Source of the DNA: Ruania halotolerans
Lineage (GTDB): Bacteria; Actinomycetota; Actinomycetes; Actinomycetales; Beutenbergiaceae
NCBI RefSeq assembly: GCF_021049285.1
Contig: NZ_CP088017.1
Coordinates: 2,367,380-2,431,379, forward strand
DNA length: 64,000 nucleotides
Direction of reading: 5' to 3'
Part shown: piece after piece, positions 58,637-64,000 of the stretch
Numbering within the stretch: the first letter of the stretch is position 1
How the letters are laid out: each line of letters starts with the position of its first letter
Made by a program: the position numbers and the translations under genes
The notes under the pieces: model-generated
Database searches by the model: none
Seen by the model: the letters and a program-made list of their open reading frames with translations, nothing else
What the model was told of the DNA's origin: nothing

Positions 58637-59089
58637 GTGACGACGCAGCACTCAGCACCCGAGGCCGTGACGACCCGCCTCCAGGCCGCTCTCGTGGACC
58701 TGATCGACCTGGCGTTGCAGGGCAAGCAGGCGCACTGGAATCTGCAGGGACCGCACTTCCGTTCGCTCCACCTCCAGCTCGACGAAGTGATCGCCGACCT
58801 GCGCGGCTGGTCCGACGACGTCGCCGAACGTCTCGCAACATTGGGCACCACACCGGACGGGCGGGCTGCCACAGTTGCTGGCGAGTCTCAGGTTCCTGAC
58901 CTCGACGGCGGCCCGGTCGGGACGGACAAGCTCATCCGCCTGTTCGACGATCGGCTGCAGGGCGCCAGCGACCGGATCAAGGACGGGCTCGAGGCGCTCG
59001 AGGTGGACTTGCTGAGCCAGGACCTTCTCATCGAGGTGGCCACGGGGCTGGAGAAGCACGCCTGGATGTTCCGCTCCGCGGAAGCCTGA
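58637..59089 (+). CDS. dps: Dps-family DNA-binding ferritin-like protein
   Basis: A 150-residue Dps/ferritin-like protein that oxidises and stores iron, protecting DNA during starvation or oxidative stress. The inter-subunit ferroxidase residues are visible in KQAHWNLQGPHFRSLHLQLDEV and WSDDVAERLATLG. A GTG start with AAGGA 7 nt upstream; the alternative in-frame ATG at 58613 lacks a ribosome site. The 262 nt before it hold the leuS attenuator and a weak TAGCAT -10; I see no clear IdeR or OxyR box. Confidence 0.92.
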   Translation: MTTQHSAPEAVTTRLQAALVDLIDLALQGKQAHWNLQGPHFRSLHLQLDEVIADLRGWSDDVAERLATLGTTPDGRAATVAGESQVPDLDGGPVGTDKLIRLFDDRLQGASDRIKDGLEALEVDLLSQDLLIEVATGLEKHAWMFRSAEA

Positions 59090-59142
59090 GGGCCCGAGTC
59101 CCAGGGGCGCTGAGTCCCTCCTGTGCTGGAGCCATGCTCCGC

Positions 59143-59715
59143 TCAGGAGGGCTGGTGTTCCCGATGGGCGAGCGCGAGATGCGCGGCTTCCCGGCCCGCA
59201 CGCTCCACCCGGCGCGCGAGGTCTGGTTGCAGCGCTCCGGCCACGCCGAAATCGTCGGTGGCAGCGTAGACGGCCGTCGGCGCGATCAACGCGCCGAAGT
59301 AGGCGAACAGGGGCCGCATGGACTGGTCGATCATCAGTTGGTGCCGGGAGCTGCCGCCCGTGGCGCTGAGGAGTACCGGCTTTCCACGCATTGACACGGG
59401 TTCGATCAGGTCCCAGAAGCCCTTGAACAGACCCGCATAGGAACCTCGGAACACGGGAGACCCCGCGATCACCAGATCGGCGCGCTCGACTGTGCGCAAT
59501 GCCTCATCGAGAGCGGCCGACGGTAGGCCGAGCACGGTCGCGTCGGCGATATCCGAGGCCAGGCCTCGTACATCGATGGTCGTCGAACGCACTCCTGGCG
59601 CGGACGCTGCAACCTCCCGCACCAGGGCGTCGGTGAGCGATCGGGTGGTGGAGGGAAACCCCACTCCCCCGTTCACGGCGACCACCTGGATCTCGGTGCT
59701 GCCCGGCTCACTCAT
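59143..59715 (-). CDS. NADPH-dependent FMN reductase
   Basis: A 190-residue flavodoxin-like FMN reductase (SsuE/MsuE-related, CE1759-type). Features: VVAVNGGVGFPSTTRSLTDAL (FMN phosphate loop), LVIAGSPVFRGSYAGLFKGFWDL and LLSATGGSSRHQLMIDQSMRPLFAYFGA. Probably supplies reduced flavin to the LLM-family oxidoreductase in the same operon. ATG at 59715 with GAGGAGGA upstream; it overlaps the marR stop by 8 nt. Confidence 0.88.
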   Translation of the reverse strand: MSEPGSTEIQVVAVNGGVGFPSTTRSLTDALVREVAASAPGVRSTTIDVRGLASDIADATVLGLPSAALDEALRTVERADLVIAGSPVFRGSYAGLFKGFWDLIEPVSMRGKPVLLSATGGSSRHQLMIDQSMRPLFAYFGALIAPTAVYAATDDFGVAGALQPDLARRVERAGREAAHLALAHREHQPS

Positions 59716-60289
59716 GCTGGTCCTCCTCTCTGTCGTCGCCACGTGCCGGTCTGGGAGTGCTCGTCCGCTTCGGCAGTGAGGTTCCCCGCTCGGAGGAACG
59801 GTGCACCCTGCCTCCGACGGCGGAGGTTGCCTCCGCACGGATGGGGGTGGCCGACTGGATGGGGGTGGCCGACTGGAGTTTGGTGCAGATCCGCGCCAGT
59901 TCGGCGTGTTCGGCTTCGGTCAGCGCGCTGTCAAACATCCCGGTGATCGAACGCACGTGCCGCCGGCCGACCCGGCGCTGCAACTCGACCCCACGGTCGG
60001 TGAGCGCGACCACCACACCGCGACCATCGCCGTCAGCGATCCTGCGCTCCAGCAGACCGTCCGCTGCCAGCCGATCAACCATGCGGGACAGACTCGGCTG
60101 ACTGAGCAGCAGATGCGGGGTCATATCCCGCATGCGTGCCGCACCTCCGCATCGGGAGAGGGTGAACAGCACGTCGTACTCTCTGGAGCTGAGCGGCGCG
60201 AAGTCCTTACTCGCCTCGAAGTGGCGCATCAGGTGCACCTGGGCGCGGAACAGTGCCTCCCACGCGGGGGCCGCCGTCGTGGCACTCAT
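59708..60289 (-). CDS. MarR-family transcriptional regulator
   Basis: A 193-residue MarR-family repressor. The winged helix includes LSSREYDVLFTLSRCGGAARMRDMTPHLLLSQPSLSRMVDRLAADGLLERR and the wing DGRGVVVALTDRG. Residues near 145-155 hold a duplicated SATPIQ from an exact 18-bp tandem repeat; the tail is Arg-rich. It lies between the LLM oxidoreductase and the FMN reductase, and the palindrome at 61526-61543 before the operon is its likely operator. ATG at 60289 with GAGGGAG upstream. Confidence 0.88.
   Translation of the reverse strand: MSATTAAPAWEALFRAQVHLMRHFEASKDFAPLSSREYDVLFTLSRCGGAARMRDMTPHLLLSQPSLSRMVDRLAADGLLERRIADGDGRGVVVALTDRGVELQRRVGRRHVRSITGMFDSALTEAEHAELARICTKLQSATPIQSATPIRAEATSAVGGRVHRSSERGTSLPKRTSTPRPARGDDREEDQHE
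59841..59876 (-). repeat. 18-bp exact tandem duplication within marR
   Basis: ATGGGGGTGGCCGACTGG occurs twice head to tail (59841-59858 and 59859-59876), adding six in-frame residues to the MarR linker. It looks like a recent slippage event. Confidence 0.9.
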
Positions 60290-60347
60290 TCGTGCTCCCT
60301 CTGCTCGGGGTTGCGAGGCATCGTCAGGCATATCGTCCACTGCATGG

Positions 60348-61484
60348 TCACCGGGCCACCGCGCTCCCGGACATCGGATCGACCGCGAACTGCGGAGTCA
60401 GGTCGACTGCTCCCCCGTTCGCTTCCACGCGGGCTGCGTGCGTGGGCCCGTCCGGCACGTGCGCGGGCCGGTTCTTCGCCAGTTCGCGCCGCAGCACCGG
60501 CACCACCTCACCGCCGAGCAGGTCCAGCTGCTCCAACACCGTCTTCAGCGGCAGGCCCGCATGATCGATGAGGAACATCTGGCGCTGATAGTGCCCGAAG
60601 GTCTCGGTGAACGTGAGCGTCTTGTCGATGACCTCCTGCGGGCTGCCCACTGTCAGCGGAGTCGCCTCGGTGAACTCCTCCAGGCTGGGTCCGTGCCCGT
60701 AGACGGGGGCGTTGTCGAAGTACGGCCGGAACTCGTTGACCGCGTCCTGGGAGTTCTTCCGCATGAACACGTGGCCGCCGAGCCCCACGATCGCCTGATC
60801 GGCGCTGCCGTGCCCGTAGTGCTCGAACCGCTCGCGGTACAGCCCGATCAGCTGCTGGAAGTGCTCCTTGGGCCAGAAGATGTGGTTGGCGAAGAATCCG
60901 TCGCCGTAGAACGCTGCCAGCTCGGCCACCTGCGGGGTACGGATGGATCCATGCCACACGAAGGGAGCAACGCCGTCCAACGGGCGCGGGGTCGCAGTGA
61001 AGCCCTGCAGGGGCTTACGGAATCGACCTTCCCAATCCACCACCTCCTCATCCCAGAGGCGGCGCAGCAGCTGATAGTTCTCCACCGTCAACGGCACGGC
61101 CTGCCTTGGGTCCTGCCCGAACCAGGGGTAGACGGGACCGTGGTTGCCACGCCCGAGCATGAGATCCACCCGACCGTCGGCCACGTGCTGCAGGAACGCG
61201 TAGTCCTCGGCGATCTTCACCGGATCGTTCGTGGTGATGAGTGTGGTGGCGGTGCTCAGGATGATCCGCTCGGTCTGCGCGGCGACGTAGCCCAGCAGGG
61301 TGGTGGGCGAACTCGGCACGAACGGCGGATTGTGGTGCTCCCCGGTGGCGAACACATCCAGGCCCACATCCTCGGCGTGCGTGGCGATGGTCAGCATCGC
61401 CTTGATCCGCTCGTGTTCGGTGGGTGTGCGACCGGTGGTCGGGTCCGTGGTGACGTCCCCGACGCTGAAGATTCCGAACTGCAT
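60348..61484 (-). CDS. LLM-class flavin-dependent oxidoreductase
   Basis: A 378-residue luciferase-like monooxygenase-fold enzyme of the CE1758 type, using reduced FMN or F420 (not distinguishable here). Features: MQFGIFSVGDVTTDPTTG, GLDVFATGEHHNPPF, LSTATTLITTNDPVKIAEDYAFLQHVADGRVDLMLGRGN. Operon order LLM-MarR-FMN reductase fits a two-component monooxygenase with its own regulator. ATG at 61484 with GAGAGGGAC upstream. The substrate is unknown. Confidence 0.9.
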   Translation of the reverse strand: MQFGIFSVGDVTTDPTTGRTPTEHERIKAMLTIATHAEDVGLDVFATGEHHNPPFVPSSPTTLLGYVAAQTERIILSTATTLITTNDPVKIAEDYAFLQHVADGRVDLMLGRGNHGPVYPWFGQDPRQAVPLTVENYQLLRRLWDEEVVDWEGRFRKPLQGFTATPRPLDGVAPFVWHGSIRTPQVAELAAFYGDGFFANHIFWPKEHFQQLIGLYRERFEHYGHGSADQAIVGLGGHVFMRKNSQDAVNEFRPYFDNAPVYGHGPSLEEFTEATPLTVGSPQEVIDKTLTFTETFGHYQRQMFLIDHAGLPLKTVLEQLDLLGGEVVPVLRRELAKNRPAHVPDGPTHAARVEANGGAVDLTPQFAVDPMSGSAVAR

Positions 61485-61525
61485 GGCGTCCCTCTCGTCT
61501 GAACCCGCTGTTCTCACCGGGTCGA

Positions 61526-61543
61526 TTCATGCGTTTGCATGAA
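61526..61543. promoter_or_regulatory. Probable MarR operator
   Basis: TTCATGC, four bases, GCATGAA: perfect 7-bp inverted repeat about 42 nt upstream of the LLM gene that starts the marR operon. Size and symmetry fit MarR sites. Confidence 0.6.
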
Positions 61544-61607
61544 CTTCTGAGAGGGTCAACGCATAGCGTGCCCAGGTATTCCCCCGCTCCACCAAGGACG
61601 AGGTCGG

Positions 61608-63029
61608 TCAGGCGGTGATGGCCTCGACTTGGTCCACCACAGCGCCCACCAGCTCCGCGTCCTCGCCCAGCCCGGGCTGCAGAGTCTCCAGCACGGCCGG
61701 GACCACCTGCGCCACCGACCCGGCGTTGGCGGCTGCCTGGGCCGGCCCCGCGCCAGCATCGTGCACCGGCGCGCCGATTCCGCGTAGGTGCAGCACCCAG
61801 CCGGCGAGCGTCGTGGCACATCCCACGGGCAACCGCCCGGCGGCCCGGTCGGCGTTCAGAGTCGGGAGGGTGCGCACCGGGAGCTTCTGGGAGCCGTCAT
61901 AGGCGATCTGCGCGGTGAGGTGGCGCACCCGCGAGTTCTCGTACCGGGCGATCAGCGCGGCGCGATAGGCCTGCACTTCCTCGGCGGGTAGGCCGAGGTT
62001 GCGTTCCGCCTCGTCCCAGTACTGCTCCACCCATGCCCGGCACTGCGGGTCCGCGATGGCCGCATCGATCGTCTCGTGCCCGCGGGCACTACCCACATAG
62101 GCGAGTTGGGAGTGCGAGCCGTTCAGCAACCACAGCTTGCGGCGCTCGTGCGGAGCCACGTCATCGACGATCTGCACGCCTGCGTCTTCCCACCGCGGGC
62201 GGCCTGCCGGGAACTCCCCGGAAATCACCCACTCGGAGAACGGTTCGGTAGGGACCGGTGAGGCGTCCGCATACCCCAGCTTTTCAGCCACCAGGGTGCG
62301 GTCCGCATCGGTGGTGGCCGGGGTGATCCGGTCCACCATCGAGGTCGCGAAATCCACGTGGGCGTCCACCCATTCCACCAGTGTGGGGTCCACGGCCGCG
62401 GCACCGTCGCGCACCAGGGTGCGGGTGACGTCGCCATTGTCCGGCAGGTTGTCGCACGGCAGGATCGTGATCGCCCCGGCCCCGGCCCTGCGCCGGGCCA
62501 GCAGCCCGGCCACCAGCTTCATCGGTGCCGAGGTCACCGCAGCGCGTGGGTTCTGCGCGAGTGCGGCCACGTCAGCGGCCACGTCCGGCGCGGTCAGATC
62601 GAGATTTCCGACGGCGTTCCTGCGGTAGCCATGCTCCGTCACTGTCAGGCTCACGACGGCGAGGGCCGGTTCGGCCAGATAGCCCAAGTAGGTCTCATGG
62701 TCGGAGGCCGCATGCACGGCCACGATCGAGGAGATCACCTCGAGTTCGTCCCCAGCGGCGGACTTCGTGATGAGCGTGTAGAGCCCGTCCTGCGGAGCGA
62801 GCGCCTCGGCCTGGTCAGGCCGCCGTCCGGTGAACGCGGCGATTCCCCATGCCTCGGAATCGGGTGCGCAGTGGGTGTACCAGGCCTGGTGGGCGCGGTG
62901 GAAGTTGCCCACACCCAGGTGCACGATCCGTACCGGTGCCGATCCTGCCGGGAGGTTCGGCGCGTCTCGGCGCAGTCGTGGTCGTTCCGTGGTCCCGCCG
63001 GAGGTGGCCTGGGTGGTCGAGGAGGTCAC
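61608..63029 (-). CDS. uxuB: Mannitol dehydrogenase-family protein, probable fructuronate reductase
   Basis: Reduces fructuronate to mannonate with NADH in glucuronate catabolism, inferred from its coupling to uxaC. 473 residues of the long-chain mannitol dehydrogenase family: VRIVHLGVGNFHRAHQAWYTH (Rossmann nucleotide site), TVTEHGYRRN, ILPCDNLPDNGD, and the C-terminal domain with RKLWLLNGSHSQLAYVG containing the catalytic Lys region. GTG start overlaps the uxaC stop (GTGA). Mannitol, altronate or tagaturonate dehydrogenase activities are the alternatives. Confidence 0.88.
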   Translation of the reverse strand: MTSSTTQATSGGTTERPRLRRDAPNLPAGSAPVRIVHLGVGNFHRAHQAWYTHCAPDSEAWGIAAFTGRRPDQAEALAPQDGLYTLITKSAAGDELEVISSIVAVHAASDHETYLGYLAEPALAVVSLTVTEHGYRRNAVGNLDLTAPDVAADVAALAQNPRAAVTSAPMKLVAGLLARRRAGAGAITILPCDNLPDNGDVTRTLVRDGAAAVDPTLVEWVDAHVDFATSMVDRITPATTDADRTLVAEKLGYADASPVPTEPFSEWVISGEFPAGRPRWEDAGVQIVDDVAPHERRKLWLLNGSHSQLAYVGSARGHETIDAAIADPQCRAWVEQYWDEAERNLGLPAEEVQAYRAALIARYENSRVRHLTAQIAYDGSQKLPVRTLPTLNADRAAGRLPVGCATTLAGWVLHLRGIGAPVHDAGAGPAQAAANAGSVAQVVPAVLETLQPGLGEDAELVGAVVDQVEAITA

Positions 63030-64000
63030 AGCTTGAACACCTTTCGGGGGTTGGCCACCACAAGGTCGTGAATGGCCTCATGGGCCTCGTCCTCGGCGAG
63101 CCGGTGCTCGACCACCAGGTCGGCCAGATAGCCGGCATCGAGCCGGCGGCTCATGTCGTGCCTGGCCGGGATCGAGCAGAACGCGCGGGTGTCGTCGATG
63201 AATCCCGAGGTGCGGGAGAAACCGGCCGTCTCGGTCACCGCGGACCGGAACCGGCGGATCGCCTCCGGCGCATCGATGAACCACCACGGCACACCCACAT
63301 ACACCGAGGGATAGAACCCGGCCAATGGCGCCAGCTCGCGGGAATAGACGGTCTCATCGATCGTGAAGAGCACGAGGTGGAAGTTCGGATGCGTCCCGTA
63401 GGCGTTCAGCAGCGGTCGCAGCGACTCGGTGTACTCCACCGAGATCGGGATGTCGCAGCCGACGTCGGGGCCGTAGGCCTCGAAGGTGGGGGTGTGGTGG
63501 TTGCGCCGCACCCCGGGGTGGATGGTCATCACGAGACCGTCAATGGTCGACATCCGCGCCATCTCGGTGAGCATGTGCCGCCGCAGCGCGGTGGCCTCGT
63601 CCTCCGTTGCGGTTCCGGCGCGGGCGGCGGTGAAGATCCGGCCCGCCTCGTCCGGCTCCAGGATCACGGTGACGGCGTCGATCACGCCATGGTCGGCAGA
63701 GACGGCCCCACGGGAGACGAAGTACCGGCGCCGTTCCTCGAGTGCGGCGACGTAGCCCGGGTAATCACCGGTGTCGATACCGGTGACCTCACCGAGCCGG
63801 TCCACGTCTGCGGCCCAGGTGGGCAGGGCCGGGTCGAGGTACTTGTCGGGCCGGAAGGTCGGCACCACGCGATGATCGAATGACTCGTCCGCGGCGAGGG
63901 CGGCGTGCTCGTCGAGGCTGTCACACGGATCGTCGGTGGTCGCGAGCACGTCGATACCGAAGCTGTCCATCAGCGCCCGGGGCCGGAACTCGGGGGTGGC
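63026..64000 (-). CDS. uxaC: Glucuronate isomerase, 5' end cut by window edge
   Basis: Uronate isomerase converting D-glucuronate to fructuronate (or galacturonate to tagaturonate). The visible 324 residues continue off the right edge. At the boundary the frame reads TPEFRPRALMDSFGIDVLATTDDPCDSL, the family segment that precedes the central barrel; later features include GADVDRL-like and GCDIPISVEYTESLRPLL, and the C-terminal VWSHR-type end is replaced by typical AEDEAHEAIHDLVVANPRKVFKL. The first 130 or so residues, including metal-binding His, lie outside. Coupled to uxuB. Confidence 0.93.
   Translation of the reverse strand, partial: ATPEFRPRALMDSFGIDVLATTDDPCDSLDEHAALAADESFDHRVVPTFRPDKYLDPALPTWAADVDRLGEVTGIDTGDYPGYVAALEERRRYFVSRGAVSADHGVIDAVTVILEPDEAGRIFTAARAGTATEDEATALRRHMLTEMARMSTIDGLVMTIHPGVRRNHHTPTFEAYGPDVGCDIPISVEYTESLRPLLNAYGTHPNFHLVLFTIDETVYSRELAPLAGFYPSVYVGVPWWFIDAPEAIRRFRSAVTETAGFSRTSGFIDDTRAFCSIPARHDMSRRLDAGYLADLVVEHRLAEDEAHEAIHDLVVANPRKVFKL

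Overview
This window is a high-GC, densely packed chromosome segment of an actinobacterium, most likely a Micrococcales member (Ruania/Beutenbergia/Georgenia-like; the genus is inference). Supporting signs are the HrcA/CIRCE system, an actinobacterial LEU-type leucine attenuator, DUF3097, the gene order lepA-hemW-DUF3097-hrcA-dnaJ-rsmE-phoH-ybeY-era, frequent GTG starts, 4-nt ATGA/GTGA stop-start overlaps, and many genes whose -10 hexamer lies 6-8 nt before the start codon (probable leaderless mRNAs). I see no rRNA, tRNA, CRISPR array, insertion sequence or prophage, and no gene-free stretch longer than about 300 bases.

Layout. 1-823: end of a LacI-family regulator. 826-11310: housekeeping block with dus, a YibE/F membrane protein, glyS, a zinc-uptake operon (znuC-znuB-zur, then a DedA protein) behind a Zur-box promoter, uppS, recO, and leuA with a leucine leader peptide. 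11311-29782: a leftward cluster of PP2C phosphatase, FHA protein, Ser/Thr kinase, FHA-like/HTH protein, a 2039-residue Ig/FN3 repeat protein, MoxR, DUF58, TgpA-like transglutaminase, LarA-family enzyme and FHA membrane protein. 29845-36987: an alpha/beta hydrolase, then era-ybeY-phoH-rsmE-dnaJ-hrcA. 37108-43577: DUF3097, two paralogous proline-rich membrane proteins, hemW, lepA. 43703-58374: a small membrane protein, the ATP-grasp/alpha-E/transglutaminase trio, an orphan PemK/MazF-like protein, rpsT, a GT4 glycosyltransferase, holA, comEC, comEA, a HerA-like ATPase and leuS. 58375-61607: an apparent leucine attenuator for leuS, dps, and an LLM-oxidoreductase/MarR/FMN-reductase operon. 61608-64000: uxuB and the end of uxaC (hexuronate catabolism).

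Most notable. (1) Two separate leucine leader peptides, one for leuA and one for leuS, each with three consecutive Leu codons and each apparently leaderless; the leuS one is followed by a canonical intrinsic terminator. (2) A phospho-signalling cluster around a giant surface protein, in which the TgpA-like transglutaminase has lost all three catalytic residues and one FHA domain has lost its phosphothreonine-binding residues. (3) A Zur operator lying on the -10 and start codon of a leaderless znuC promoter.
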